Notes: generated by a model not told the origin, from the sequence alone. A stretch of DNA of 64,000 nt from Flavihumibacter fluvii (GCF_018595675.2 NZ_CP092333.1:3434001-3498000), one strand, 5' to 3'. Shown: positions 1-9,513, numbered from the stretch's first letter. Translations and numbers: made by a program.

Positions 1-997
1 CAATAGGTCCGGCTACAGCGGTATGGTAACTATGTCCACCACTGCGGCGATAGACCGGACAAGTATTAAAGCAAGCAGCGCAGCGAATACATTTCAGGGA
101 GTTACGAAAATCTTCCCGGCCTAATTGCCTGGTCCGGCCGTTATCCACAATTACAATATGCATTTCCTGCCCGGGCCGGGGCCGGTGAAAATGACTGGTA
201 TAGGTGGTAATGGGTTGCCCCGTTGCGCTCCTGGCCAGCAGACGGGTAAACACACCAAGGTGTTCGGCTTTGGGAATAATCTTTTCAATTCCCATACAAC
301 CGATATGGATCTTAGCGGAATGTACCCCCATATCAGCATTGCCTTCATTCGTGCACACCACAAAACCACCTGTTTCTGCCACTGCAAAATTTACCCCGGT
401 AATCGCCAGCTCAGACTGGATGAATTTTTCCCGAAGGTGGATACGTGCCGCCTGGGTTAAATATTGCGGATCATAATTACCTGCTTCTGTGCCAAGGTGT
501 TCCTGGAATGTTTCGCTCACATCCTGTTTCTTCAAATGAATGGCGGGCAGTACAATATGGCTCGGTGGTTCTTTACGAAACTGGACGATCCTTTCTCCAA
601 GATCTGTGTCAATCACTTCTATGCCCGACTGTTGGAGATAGTCATTAAGGTGACATTCCTCAGTGAGCATACTTTTACTCTTTACAATCCTGGTCAAACC
701 CTGGTCCCGGATAATTTTATGAATAATAGCATTGTGGTCGGCAGCATCCAAAGCCCAATGGACCTGTACGCCATTAGCTGTTGCTTTTTGCTCAAACTCA
801 GCCAGGTAAACATCCAGGTTGGATAAAGTGTGGTCCTTGATATCTGAAGCCCATTGCCGCAGTTTTTCCCATTCAGGTAATACATGCGCTGCCTTATCCC
901 TTTTTTGCCGAACGAACCAAAGCGTCTGGTCGTGCCAGTCGGTGCGCTTTTCATCTGCATTAAATGCTTCTGCTAATTTTGCATGTGACGGGTTCAT
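1..997 (-). CDS. lutB: LutB-type lactate utilisation iron-sulfur protein (3' end beyond window)
   Basis: The frame is open from an ATG at 997 to the left window edge, giving 332 codons. LutB is the ferredoxin-like subunit of the LutABC complex, which oxidises L-lactate to pyruvate in the cytoplasm. The LUD domain occupies roughly residues 60-290, with the typical GxxFAVAETGGFVV-type core near residue 220. It is followed near residues 303-313 by a [4Fe-4S] motif, CIRCAACFNTCP. A second cluster motif and the C-terminus should lie outside the window. The ATG overlaps the TGA of lutA by four bases (ATGA), which suggests translational coupling. lutC is not visible and may follow off the left edge. 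In context it would consume the L-lactate made by RhaEW. Confidence 0.9.
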   Translation of the reverse strand, partial: MNPSHAKLAEAFNADEKRTDWHDQTLWFVRQKRDKAAHVLPEWEKLRQWASDIKDHTLSNLDVYLAEFEQKATANGVQVHWALDAADHNAIIHKIIRDQGLTRIVKSKSMLTEECHLNDYLQQSGIEVIDTDLGERIVQFRKEPPSHIVLPAIHLKKQDVSETFQEHLGTEAGNYDPQYLTQAARIHLREKFIQSELAITGVNFAVAETGGFVVCTNEGNADMGVHSAKIHIGCMGIEKIIPKAEHLGVFTRLLARSATGQPITTYTSHFHRPRPGQEMHIVIVDNGRTRQLGREDFRNSLKCIRCAACFNTCPVYRRSGGHSYHTAVAGPI

Positions 998-1731
998 AGT
1001 TCGGAATTTAGGATTTCAGCAATATGCATTACCCTCGTTTTACTTCCCTTCCTTTTCATAATGCCTTCGAGGTGCATCAGGCAACTAACATCGCCACCGG
1101 TGATAACATCTACATCATTGCTTTCATGTTCTTTGATCCTGTCGACGCCCATTTTTACGCTGACTGCTTCCTCAAACACGCAGAAGGTACCTCCAAAGCC
1201 GCAACATTCATCCGGACGTTCAGGCAAACACAGTTGCAAACCGCTGACCATATTCAACAATGCTGCCGGTTTTGAAAATGCAGGCGCTACCAGTTCAGAC
1301 ATGGAGGAAAGGTGAAGCCCGCGTTGCCCATGACAACTATTGTGTAATCCGACCTTATAAGGAAAGCGGGCAGATAATTTCTCCAACTTCATAACATCTG
1401 TAAGGAATTCTGTGAGTTCATAGATATGGGTACGGATGAATTCGGCTTCAGCAGGGCTTTTACCATCATTCAAATGTTCTTTTATATGCAGCACACAACT
1501 TCCTGATGGTGCTACGATATAATCAACCCCTGAAAAGTTAGCGATAAAATTTTTATCGCATCCGCCTGATAAAGAAGCAAATCCGCTATTGGCCATTGGT
1601 TGGCCACAACAGGTCTGTCCTTGTGGAAATATTATTTCGCAACCCAATTTTCCCAGTAATTGAAAAGTAGCAATCGCCACCTTTGGATAAAACTGGTCAA
1701 TATAACAAGGAATGAATAGTCCGACTTTCAT
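994..1731 (-). CDS. lutA: LutA-type lactate utilisation (Fe-S)-binding protein
   Basis: A 245-residue protein of the usual LutA length with two cysteine-rich CCG domains. The first has TCCGQPMANSGF near residue 41, and the second has ECCGFGGTFCVFEE near residue 180. These domains bind iron-sulfur clusters in heterodisulfide-reductase-like and glycolate/lactate oxidase complexes. LutA is the first subunit of the cytoplasmic LutABC L-lactate oxidation complex, and here it overlaps lutB by four bases. It lies 130 bp downstream of the rhamnulokinase gene on the same strand, so it is plausibly co-transcribed with the rhamnose genes. The 130-bp gap shows no convincing hairpin. Family assignment is firm; the link to rhamnose is inference from order. 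Confidence 0.92.
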   Translation of the reverse strand: MKVGLFIPCYIDQFYPKVAIATFQLLGKLGCEIIFPQGQTCCGQPMANSGFASLSGGCDKNFIANFSGVDYIVAPSGSCVLHIKEHLNDGKSPAEAEFIRTHIYELTEFLTDVMKLEKLSARFPYKVGLHNSCHGQRGLHLSSMSELVAPAFSKPAALLNMVSGLQLCLPERPDECCGFGGTFCVFEEAVSVKMGVDRIKEHESNDVDVITGGDVSCLMHLEGIMKRKGSKTRVMHIAEILNSEL

Positions 1732-1861
1732 GGTTAATTATTACTGTAAAACTGAACCAGCGCTGCTGCAAAAATCGCATGCTGACAATAGCATATCCGT
1801 TCTTAATTTACCTGATCATAAATGAAATTTAACCTTCCTGACAATAGTCACTACCGCCAAT

Positions 1862-3244
1862 TCAATAAGGTCCTTTAAACTGTTTTACATGGATGAGGTC
1901 TGATGGAATTTTGCGTGTATTCCAGTCTTTATGGATGGCCATGGCAGCCCCTAATGCTGTGGCCTGCGCCAACGAAGCTGCGAATAATTCCACCTGGGGC
2001 ATTGCATTGGCCATGAGTTTCATGAAAATATCATTCTGGCTAAAGCCGCCATCAACAAAGAGCCTGGCTACCGGCGTTTTATCAAGTACCAGGCTGGAAG
2101 ATTTTACCTGGATATCTACAAGGTCAACCATTAATTGGTGATATGCTTCAATATGAGATGAAAATGTATTTAAATTGCGCAATGAAAAAACCGAGGTTTT
2201 CAGTCCGGTTGAAGTATGGGTAAACTCAACACTTCCATAGACCCTGGCCGAGAGTGATGCTATTATTTCCGGATCATATTTAATGGCCGAAAAAACTGCC
2301 GGGTCTACAGAAAATTTTTGCGCAATACGAGCCGTCTCCGTTTCATGTTCAAAGCCTGCGAACAAACGGGCAGCTTTTATCGGTTTCATTTCATAACTCA
2401 TATAACAAAGGCAATCGGCCTTTAACTCATCAATGGTTAGTGGATAATCATTAAATGGATTAAGTGTGATACACCATGTACCGGTAGATAACAAAGCAAA
2501 TGGTTCATTAAAATTGACCAGGTAGGGGATCAGGGCAGAGGAACTATCGTGAAGGCCAATACCCGCATTCAAGGACCTGCCATCCAATGTTACTTTTATT
2601 GATGAATCAGCAGTGGCAAGGGGAGCCAGTTTACCTTCTATTTGTTCAGCTTCAACCCATTGATGGTATCGCCCTTTTGAAAAATCCCAAAGATTAGTAT
2701 GGCAACCAACACTGGTGATATCTGAGACTGCCCTGCCGGTTACCAGGAAACTAAGGTACTGCGGCAAGTGCAGGGCGTATTGTATGGCACCAAATACTTG
2801 CGGCTGTTCATATTTGATCCTGAGTAATTGCATGCCGGAATTGAGGCTTCCAAGAACCGGTGATGCCGTGATCATTGAAAAATATTCTTCCCCGCCATAT
2901 TTACTATAAAAAGCCGCCTTCAATTCATCCGGATAAGGTTTAAGATAATTATACAAGGGGGTCAATGGCTTTCCTTTGTCATTGATGTATACAAAGCTCG
3001 CGCCATAAGCAGTAAAATTGACTGCTTTCAGGTCGAAATCACGCATCTGGGAAATCTCCTTTATTGAATGCGTTATGAATTGTTCAATTCCCTTTATATC
3101 ATCGCAGGGAAATCCATCTTCATCATTTATTTCAGGAAGCTTCGTAGATTTTTCAAAGACTACTTCATAACTTTCATCGAATAAAAAAAACTTCTTATTC
3201 GTTTTGCCAATATCAAAAATAGCTATAACGGGTATGAGGTCCAT
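1862..3244 (-). CDS. rhaB: L-rhamnulokinase-type FGGY carbohydrate kinase
   Basis: A 460-residue FGGY-family sugar kinase. The N-terminal phosphate-binding loop reads AIFDIGKTNKKFFLFDE. A substrate and hinge segment, GLHDSSSALIPYL, lies mid-protein. The C-terminal ATPase lobe carries STGTWCITLNP and VDGGFSQNDIFMKL. The family phosphorylates deoxy-ketohexoses, and the rhaI/rhaM/rhaEW context selects L-rhamnulose (product L-rhamnulose 1-phosphate). Upstream, the frame can also begin at a TTG (3259) directly abutting the rhaI stop. I chose the ATG at 3244 because it leaves 15 bases and puts the ATP loop close to the N-terminus. L-fuculokinase activity cannot be excluded from sequence alone. Confidence 0.9.
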   Translation of the reverse strand: MDLIPVIAIFDIGKTNKKFFLFDESYEVVFEKSTKLPEINDEDGFPCDDIKGIEQFITHSIKEISQMRDFDLKAVNFTAYGASFVYINDKGKPLTPLYNYLKPYPDELKAAFYSKYGGEEYFSMITASPVLGSLNSGMQLLRIKYEQPQVFGAIQYALHLPQYLSFLVTGRAVSDITSVGCHTNLWDFSKGRYHQWVEAEQIEGKLAPLATADSSIKVTLDGRSLNAGIGLHDSSSALIPYLVNFNEPFALLSTGTWCITLNPFNDYPLTIDELKADCLCYMSYEMKPIKAARLFAGFEHETETARIAQKFSVDPAVFSAIKYDPEIIASLSARVYGSVEFTHTSTGLKTSVFSLRNLNTFSSHIEAYHQLMVDLVDIQVKSSSLVLDKTPVARLFVDGGFSQNDIFMKLMANAMPQVELFAASLAQATALGAAMAIHKDWNTRKIPSDLIHVKQFKGPY

Positions 3245-3259
3245 GTATTTTGTATTCAA

Positions 3260-4534
3260 TTATAATCCGGTGGCCATTGTTTTTTCTCCCCTTTCTTTAA
3301 TTAGTTGTTCTCGCACCTTTGCACCACGGTATACCTGTAATGGTTGCAAAGCGCCACCCGCATCTAACCTGGCCTCTGCTACCAGTGGACGCACATCGGT
3401 GCGATAGGCTTGCTGCAGGATCTCCTGGCAACGCACCACATCATTTTGTTCCTGGGCAACCTGCAATGCCGGAGTATCCACCAGTAAGGCTTGTGCATAA
3501 GCGATTTGTATGGCTTCCACAGATTGCAGTAAGTCTTCCAGCGGATCTTTCACATTGTGTGAAGCATCAATCATCCAACCTAACCCGTTGGCATGGTTCA
3601 TTCCCCTGGCATTCATACCTTCCACCAATTCATTAAAGATCAGGAAGAGCTGGTAAGGATTGATGCTGCCAACGGTAAGGTCATCGTCACCATATTTTGA
3701 ATCATTGAAATGGAACCCACCCAACTTTCCTTCCATCAGCAATAATGAAACGATCTGTTCTATATTGGCGTTGGGCAGGTGATGGCCAAGGTCCACCAGC
3801 GTGAATGCTTTGGGTCCAAGCTTTTGTGCATATAATAAGGATTGTCCCCAATCCCCAACGGTCATTGAATAAAAATTTGGTTCAAAGGCCTTGTATTCGA
3901 CAAACATTTTCCAATTATCCGGAAGGGCAGCGTAGATCTCCTGTAAACCTTCGAGCGTACGTTGAAATGCTTTCCGGAAATTCAACTGGCCCGGGAAACA
4001 GGAACCATCCGACAACCAAACCGTAAGTGAGTCAGCACCCAGGTCCACACCTTGCCTGATGACCTCTATATTATGTGAAATGGCCTGTTTACGTACTGTT
4101 TGATCTACATGTTGAAGGGACCCGAATTTATAACTCAATGCCTGGTTAGGCTGGTCCTGGAACGTATTGGAATTCACCGCATCAAAACGTAATCCGTATT
4201 CAGCAGCGAGCGCCCTGGTATAGGAAGGATTTGACGGAATATCCCAGGGTATGTGCAGGGAAATGGCGCCGCTAGACTTGTTGAGCTGGTGCAACAAGGC
4301 GACATCTTCCATTTTTTCATCAAGGGTGCGGGGTTCACCGCCGCCGGAAAACCGACCAAACCTTGTACCGCCGGTTCCCAAAGCCCAACTCGGAATAGCC
4401 ACCTGGAAATCAGCCAACTGCCGGATAACCGATGTGGTATCTGCAAGTTCAGACTGGATGGCAGCCAGTTTCAGCCGATGTTTCTGCAGGCCTTGCCCGT
4501 TATGTTGATCTATAATTGATTTATTCAATAGCAT
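3260..4534 (-). CDS. rhaI: L-rhamnose isomerase, RhaI family
   Basis: A 424-residue TIM-barrel isomerase of the RhaI type (Pseudomonas stutzeri-like), distinct from E. coli RhaA. It interconverts L-rhamnose and L-rhamnulose in the cytoplasm and needs divalent metals. Likely metal and substrate segments are VEYKAFEPNFYS, LVDLGHHLPNANIEQ and GFHFNDSKYGDDDL, which supply the Glu, His and Asp residues expected on barrel strands. The N-terminal GTGGTRFGRFSGGGEPRT segment is typical of the family. The protein is somewhat broad in substrate range in known members, so action on other deoxy sugars is possible. It sits between rhaM (26 bp upstream) and rhaB, in one operon. Confidence 0.93.
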   Translation of the reverse strand: MLLNKSIIDQHNGQGLQKHRLKLAAIQSELADTTSVIRQLADFQVAIPSWALGTGGTRFGRFSGGGEPRTLDEKMEDVALLHQLNKSSGAISLHIPWDIPSNPSYTRALAAEYGLRFDAVNSNTFQDQPNQALSYKFGSLQHVDQTVRKQAISHNIEVIRQGVDLGADSLTVWLSDGSCFPGQLNFRKAFQRTLEGLQEIYAALPDNWKMFVEYKAFEPNFYSMTVGDWGQSLLYAQKLGPKAFTLVDLGHHLPNANIEQIVSLLLMEGKLGGFHFNDSKYGDDDLTVGSINPYQLFLIFNELVEGMNARGMNHANGLGWMIDASHNVKDPLEDLLQSVEAIQIAYAQALLVDTPALQVAQEQNDVVRCQEILQQAYRTDVRPLVAEARLDAGGALQPLQVYRGAKVREQLIKERGEKTMATGL

Positions 4535-4560
4535 GCGTCATCATTTTATGGTACACACCA

Positions 4561-4875
4561 TTAAGGTAGGTAGAAAACTTCGGTCAATGGAATGGACACC
4601 GGACTATTATCATCATTGGTGGCCATCATATCTTTCATATAATCCCACCATTTTTTCATCACAGGTTGATGCGGCAATTCATCCAGTGACAGTTTATCAG
4701 CAATCTTAAATATCCCAAACAAATCACCTGTTACTTCATCTAAAAAAATGGAATATTCCGATATACCATGATCAGATAAGAGGGCTTTCAACTCAGGCCA
4801 TAACTGGTCATGCCTTCTTTTGTATTCTGCTTCGCAGCCTTTAAACAGTTTCATTTTGAATGCAACTCTTTCCAT
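4561..4875 (-). CDS. rhaM: L-rhamnose mutarotase
   Basis: A 104-residue dimeric alpha/beta-barrel (Dabb-like) protein matching the normal RhaM length. It interconverts the alpha and beta anomers of L-rhamnose so that the isomerase receives its preferred form. The catalytic histidine is at position 22 (YKRRHDQLWPEL), as in E. coli RhaM, and the tryptophan pair that lines the sugar pocket is at 76-77 (KKWWDYM). The C-terminal motif LTEVFYLP is also conserved. It is placed between rhaEW (9 bp gap) and rhaI, which supports the assignment over other Dabb proteins. Confidence 0.95.
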   Translation of the reverse strand: MERVAFKMKLFKGCEAEYKRRHDQLWPELKALLSDHGISEYSIFLDEVTGDLFGIFKIADKLSLDELPHQPVMKKWWDYMKDMMATNDDNSPVSIPLTEVFYLP

Positions 4876-4884
4876 ATGCCTGTT

Positions 4885-7005
4885 TTATCGTAAAAACGCC
4901 ATCGCTACCCCGCCATCTACATTCAAAGCATTGCCGGTTGATTTATTTAACAACCCGCCAACAAATGCATAGCAGGCATTGGCAATATCTTCCGGTAGAA
5001 TAATTTCATTCAATAATGTCCTTTTCGCATAATACGCAGGCAACTCCGCAACCGTTATGCCATAAGCCCTGGCACGTCCTTCAGCCCATCCTCCTGCCCA
5101 GATATTACTATCAGCAATCACTGCATCCGGATTCACCATATTTACCCTGATCCCGTCTGCACCTAATTCCGCGGCCATCAAACGGGTTAAATGTGCCTGA
5201 GCTGCTTTTGCTGAGCCATAGCCCGGATTGTTTGGTCCGGCCACCACTGCATTCTTCGATACGATATTGATGATATCGCCGCCAAGACCCTGCTTACGCT
5301 GGATCGCTATCCCTGCTTTGGATACTATGAACTGGCCTTTCACCAATATATCATACAATTTATCCCAATCCTCCAGGCTATGTTCGGTGATGGATTTGGA
5401 AATACTGATTCCTGCATTATTGATGATGATATCTATCCCGCCAAATGCCAAAGCCGCATTTTCAAAAGCAGTGCTGGCCGACTGTTCATCAGTTACATTC
5501 AGGAGAGTTGATACAACGGCATCTTTCCCGAACAATTGGGAGAATTCTTCTACCGCTCCTTTCAATCTTTCTTCATTGATGTCATTCAAAACCACACAGG
5601 CACCTTCTTCCGCAAACCTTTTCGCGATCGCTTTCCCGATCCCACCGGCACTTCCCGTGATCAGTGCAATTTTGCCGGTCAATGATTTTGGTTTTGGCAT
5701 CCGCTGTAATTTGGCTTCTTCCAGTAACCAGTATTCAATGTTAAACGCTTCCTGCCTCGGCAACGCCGTGTATTCACTAACGGCCTCGGCACCACGCATT
5801 ACATTAATGGCATTGGTATAAAACTCTGCGGCAACGCGTGCGGTCTGTTTGTCTTTCGCATAAGTGAACATACCAATACCCGGGTATAATATAACAACAG
5901 GGTTTGTATCGCGGATAGCCGGACTATTTGCATGCTTGCAGGTGGTATAATAGTCGGTATACATTTGGCGGTAGGCTTCGAAACCAGGCTGCAGCAGGGC
6001 CTTGAGGCCTGCGGTATCAGACAGGTCGGCTCCTGGCTCCAATGGCAATACCAATGGACTGATCTTTGTACGCAGGAAGTGATCCGGGCAACTGGTACCC
6101 AGGGGCGCCAGCCTTGCCAGGTCATTTGAGTTGATGAACTGCAATACGCGTTCATCATCGGTGAAATGACCGATCATCCGGGTCTGGCTGCTGCAGAACC
6201 CACGAAGCACCGGAGCCAGTGCGGCTGCCTGTTTCAGTCGTTCAGCCCTTGGCAGGGCGGCAATTTTTTCTCCACCGAAAACAGGGCCTTTTCTACCGGT
6301 ATGCTCTTCCAGGTATTCGGCACAGCGTTCCACCACTTCTAGCGTATTGATATAACTTTCATAAGCTGTATCGCCCCAGGTAAACAAACCATGTGATCCC
6401 AGCATGATCCCCCTGATGCCTGGATGGTTATCAAGACATTCCTTCAATTGCAAGCCGAGATCAAATCCTGGCTTCTGCCATTCCACCCATCCTATTGTTC
6501 CACCAAATAATTCCCGGGTGATCTTCTTCCCGTCTTTTGCAGCAGCGATAGCAATGGCAGCATCCGGATGCAGGTGGTCGATGTGTTTGAACGGTAAAAA
6601 GCCATGCAGCGGAGTATCGATGGATGGCGCTTTACTGGCCAGGTCATATATACAATGATTGAAGAGTTCAACCATTTCATCTTCATGGTCAAGTCCCCGG
6701 TATATGCTTTTCAGGCTGCGTAAACGGTCTACATACAAAGCCGCCAGTCCGCTCTTTTTTAAAGTGCCGATATCGCCCCCCGACCCTTTCACCCACATCA
6801 CTTCAGTAGATTCGCCAGTTAGCGGATCCTTGGCCATTGCCTTACAGGAAGTGTTGCCGCCGCCGTAATTGGTCAGCCGGAGATCTGCTCCCAAAAGGTT
6901 GGAACGATAAATCAGCAAAGCAACTTCGTCGCCTGCCAATGCCGCTGCTTTATGATCGTCCCATAAGTAACTCACATGTTTAAACTGGTCTTGACTGGTA
7001 GCCAT
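4885..7005 (-). CDS. rhaEW: RhaEW: rhamnulose-1-phosphate aldolase / L-lactaldehyde dehydrogenase fusion
   Basis: A 706-residue two-domain enzyme. Residues about 1-420 form a class II aldolase/adducin domain with the phosphate-binding GGGNTSCKA segment and zinc ligands in FKHIDHLHPDAAIA and GSHGLFTWGD. Residues about 440-706 form a short-chain dehydrogenase with TGSAGGIGKAIA (NAD binding), IINNAGIS, and the catalytic pair YGSAK. The aldolase splits L-rhamnulose 1-phosphate to dihydroxyacetone phosphate and L-lactaldehyde; the dehydrogenase oxidises lactaldehyde to L-lactate. The fusion is well known in Bacteroidota and other phyla. The product explains the lutA/lutB genes downstream. Fused domains should channel the reactive aldehyde. 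Confidence 0.93.
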   Translation of the reverse strand: MATSQDQFKHVSYLWDDHKAAALAGDEVALLIYRSNLLGADLRLTNYGGGNTSCKAMAKDPLTGESTEVMWVKGSGGDIGTLKKSGLAALYVDRLRSLKSIYRGLDHEDEMVELFNHCIYDLASKAPSIDTPLHGFLPFKHIDHLHPDAAIAIAAAKDGKKITRELFGGTIGWVEWQKPGFDLGLQLKECLDNHPGIRGIMLGSHGLFTWGDTAYESYINTLEVVERCAEYLEEHTGRKGPVFGGEKIAALPRAERLKQAAALAPVLRGFCSSQTRMIGHFTDDERVLQFINSNDLARLAPLGTSCPDHFLRTKISPLVLPLEPGADLSDTAGLKALLQPGFEAYRQMYTDYYTTCKHANSPAIRDTNPVVILYPGIGMFTYAKDKQTARVAAEFYTNAINVMRGAEAVSEYTALPRQEAFNIEYWLLEEAKLQRMPKPKSLTGKIALITGSAGGIGKAIAKRFAEEGACVVLNDINEERLKGAVEEFSQLFGKDAVVSTLLNVTDEQSASTAFENAALAFGGIDIIINNAGISISKSITEHSLEDWDKLYDILVKGQFIVSKAGIAIQRKQGLGGDIINIVSKNAVVAGPNNPGYGSAKAAQAHLTRLMAAELGADGIRVNMVNPDAVIADSNIWAGGWAEGRARAYGITVAELPAYYAKRTLLNEIILPEDIANACYAFVGGLLNKSTGNALNVDGGVAMAFLR

Positions 7006-7029
7006 AAGATGTATTTTCAGATTAGTATA

Positions 7030-8115
7030 TTAGGATGGCCTGATCATGTTGCCGTAGCCCACGATCAGCACCGAAATAATTATAGTAATGATACCAAGTA
7101 TAACGGTTTTAGTTGTTGTTCTGCTTACCCCCTTCCATTCTTTCAGCAACAGGCCCCAGGCATTTGCCACTAATATGATAAATGCCATGTGCAGGATCCA
7201 GGAACTTGGACCATTGCCCAGTTTACTTTCGCCCATGCCATAAAAGAAAAATTGCAGGAACCAGGTTGTACCGGCCAATGCGCAAAAGACCAGGTTCCGC
7301 AAACGGGGTGCATCCTTACTGGCATAATCGCCAAATGTTTTATTGCGAGCATTGAGCAGCAGGCACCAGATCAGGTTCGTGGTCAATCCACCCCACAATA
7401 CCACCACATACACCACATTGTTCCTGTAAAGGAATTCACCCTGCCCAGGGTTAGCTGCTTTCCAGATTTCATTGGCCGCCATGGCCATGGGCTTGCCTGA
7501 TTCAAGACCGAAATTGAAACAGGCACTGAGTATGCCGGATATGATGGAAACCAGGATGCCAATCCCGAATTTATATTCATTGTTCCCTGTTGGCGAAACG
7601 CCGGCTGCTGCCAGTTCTTTTTCTTTCCGCGTACCTGCTTTCCCGCAGATAATAATACCGAGAATACAGACTGCCAATCCGGCCAGGATGGTTAAACCCC
7701 ATTGGGTTCCGGTCAGCATGCCGATAGTATCTTTCCCATCAGCGGGGTTCAACTGGTAATAGACAGATGGTATCAGGGCACCAAACACCATACACAGGCC
7801 CAGGATAATACTACTACCCAGGGACACACCCAGGTATCGAACACCCAGGCCATAAGTCAGTCCGCCAATGCCCCATAAGATGCCAAAGAAATAAGTGATC
7901 CAAAGTGTTGCAGAAGCAGCCTGCCTGATAATATCTGTAAAGTTTGGGATAGTGAGCCATGCTGCAAGGGGTGGTACGATCAGCCAGGAAAAGAAGCCGC
8001 CAACCAACCAGTATGTTTCCCAATGCCATCCTTTCACCTTCTTATAGGGGATGTAAAAACTTCCCGAGGCAAAGCCGCCTATGAAATGAAAGATGACACC
8101 TAATATGGCCTGCAT
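7030..8115 (-). CDS. rhaT: L-rhamnose/proton symporter RhaT
   Basis: A 361-residue inner-membrane protein with about ten hydrophobic segments. Family features include the N-terminal YIPYKKVKGWHWETYW and the segment GGLTYGLGVRYLGVSLGSS, both equivalent to E. coli RhaT. It moves L-rhamnose from periplasm to cytoplasm with protons. It is the first rhamnose-pathway gene of the run, 24 bp before rhaEW, so uptake and catabolism are likely co-transcribed. It would take monosaccharide released by the GH106 rhamnosidase. Confidence 0.94.
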   Translation of the reverse strand: MQAILGVIFHFIGGFASGSFYIPYKKVKGWHWETYWLVGGFFSWLIVPPLAAWLTIPNFTDIIRQAASATLWITYFFGILWGIGGLTYGLGVRYLGVSLGSSIILGLCMVFGALIPSVYYQLNPADGKDTIGMLTGTQWGLTILAGLAVCILGIIICGKAGTRKEKELAAAGVSPTGNNEYKFGIGILVSIISGILSACFNFGLESGKPMAMAANEIWKAANPGQGEFLYRNNVVYVVVLWGGLTTNLIWCLLLNARNKTFGDYASKDAPRLRNLVFCALAGTTWFLQFFFYGMGESKLGNGPSSWILHMAFIILVANAWGLLLKEWKGVSRTTTKTVILGIITIIISVLIVGYGNMIRPS

Positions 8116-8169
8116 TTGAACTGTTTTCTAATGGCAAAATCAAATCTTGAACTAAAGTAAGTTTGATAA

Positions 8170-9513
8170 TCAGTCCAACTGTCCTGAACTGTCGGCCATT
8201 GTTTTCCACGTGTACACCCTTTTCAGGTTGGGTAACGCCCTTAACTTCTCCATACAAGCCCTGGTTATTTTTGTCTCGTTCAGGTTTAATGCTTCAAGGT
8301 GTTGTAATCCAGCCAATTGGTAGCTGATACCATCTGTAACCGGGTTTTTCTCCAACCGCAACTTTTCCAGGTTGGTCATTTGGGGCAAAAAGTCAAGGTC
8401 CTTTTCTGTTAATCCGTTATTGGACAGGTTAAGCCAGACGATATTTTTGGCTACTGATTTAAGGTTTGCTTTAATAAAAGGTAATTGATCACCAGATCCT
8501 GCGGGTAAGGTAATATCCAGCATAACAGGACGATGTGCCATCACCCTGACCTGTACCCCTTTTTTCCGCAGGCTATCGAGGAGGCCCTGGCTGAGGTTCT
8601 GGGGAATATCCGGATTAACCGGTGCATCAGAATTAGCCATTAAATCAGCGTCAGATCCGGCATCACCCAGTCCTAGCCAGGCGGCTACCCTCGGTTTAAT
8701 TTCTTCCCCATTTTTTATGGCGGCAATCTTAGTACCACCCACGGCCATACCCTTTTCGATCCACCACCTTATAATCGCTGTTTCTTCTTTAGTCAACGGA
8801 GTTTTTCCGTCTGCCGGCATGAATTTTTTATTGGAAGGGTCCATCGTGATTCTTTCGTATAGCACACTCTCATGCAGCTTTCCGCCGGCTACTGCCGGTC
8901 CGGTCTTTCCGCCTTTTAATAAAGCGGGTAATGTTTGCACAGATAATTCTCCCTTTAATTTCCCGTCGCGGTGGCACTGCCCGCAACGGCTGATCAATAT
9001 TGGTTGTATTACATCTTCATACAGCAGTGCTTCATCTGCACTGGCTGGTTTTTTGCGCTCCCTTTCCTGCAATATTTTGAGCGAGAGGTAATCGCTGCCA
9101 TGAGTAAGGTTTGCCCCCTGGTGGCCGGTGTATGTCATCAATATAAAAAGACCGGAAAATACAACGGAAAATATCCATGCGGGAATCGGGAACCGGTCCT
9201 TGATGGGTGCGGTGGTGAATAGGTACACCAACCCGGCAAGCACTGCAACAACAATTCCGGAAACTTTATGGTTGTTCAGGTTTTGATAGTCGTAATCACC
9301 TGCCAGCGATAATAAATACCCAAATACACATGCGGCAACTGCACTAATAAAACCGAGTAGTACCGTTAATGGAACTGCTGCCTTCAGGTAGGCATACCTG
9401 TTAAAATAAGATAATACTTCAAACAACACCGCCAACAAAAGAAACCCGATAGGCAGGTGAACGATCATCGGATGAAATCGCCCCAAAAAAGTAGTGATAT
9501 CCAGGAACAGCAT
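8170..9513 (-). CDS. DUF2231 membrane protein with planctomycete-type cytochrome c and leucine-rich repeats
   Basis: A 447-residue protein. Residues about 1-130 carry four hydrophobic helices with the RFHPMIVHLPIGFLL signature of DUF2231. A soluble part follows with one haem-attachment motif, CGQCH, at 177-181, in a planctomycete-type cytochrome c (PSCyt1) domain. The C-terminal 100 residues hold three to four leucine-rich repeats (LNLSNNGLTEKDLDFL, LRLEKNPVTD, LNLNETKITR). Topology suggests the cytochrome and repeats face the periplasm. The function is unknown; a membrane anchor and electron acceptor for the exported proteins encoded just upstream is plausible. Its ATG directly follows the NHL-gene stop, so the two are translationally linked. 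Domain calls are firm, the role is inference. Confidence 0.8.
   Translation of the reverse strand: MLFLDITTFLGRFHPMIVHLPIGFLLLAVLFEVLSYFNRYAYLKAAVPLTVLLGFISAVAACVFGYLLSLAGDYDYQNLNNHKVSGIVVAVLAGLVYLFTTAPIKDRFPIPAWIFSVVFSGLFILMTYTGHQGANLTHGSDYLSLKILQERERKKPASADEALLYEDVIQPILISRCGQCHRDGKLKGELSVQTLPALLKGGKTGPAVAGGKLHESVLYERITMDPSNKKFMPADGKTPLTKEETAIIRWWIEKGMAVGGTKIAAIKNGEEIKPRVAAWLGLGDAGSDADLMANSDAPVNPDIPQNLSQGLLDSLRKKGVQVRVMAHRPVMLDITLPAGSGDQLPFIKANLKSVAKNIVWLNLSNNGLTEKDLDFLPQMTNLEKLRLEKNPVTDGISYQLAGLQHLEALNLNETKITRACMEKLRALPNLKRVYTWKTMADSSGQLD

Noticed and set aside
694-960. 88-residue minus-strand frame over the LutB start region
   Set aside because: It is out of frame with the LutB reading frame, which is open through the whole segment and encodes the recognisable domain.
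5228-5821. 197-residue plus-strand frame
   Set aside because: Antisense to the dehydrogenase half of rhaEW, with no domain and low-complexity composition.
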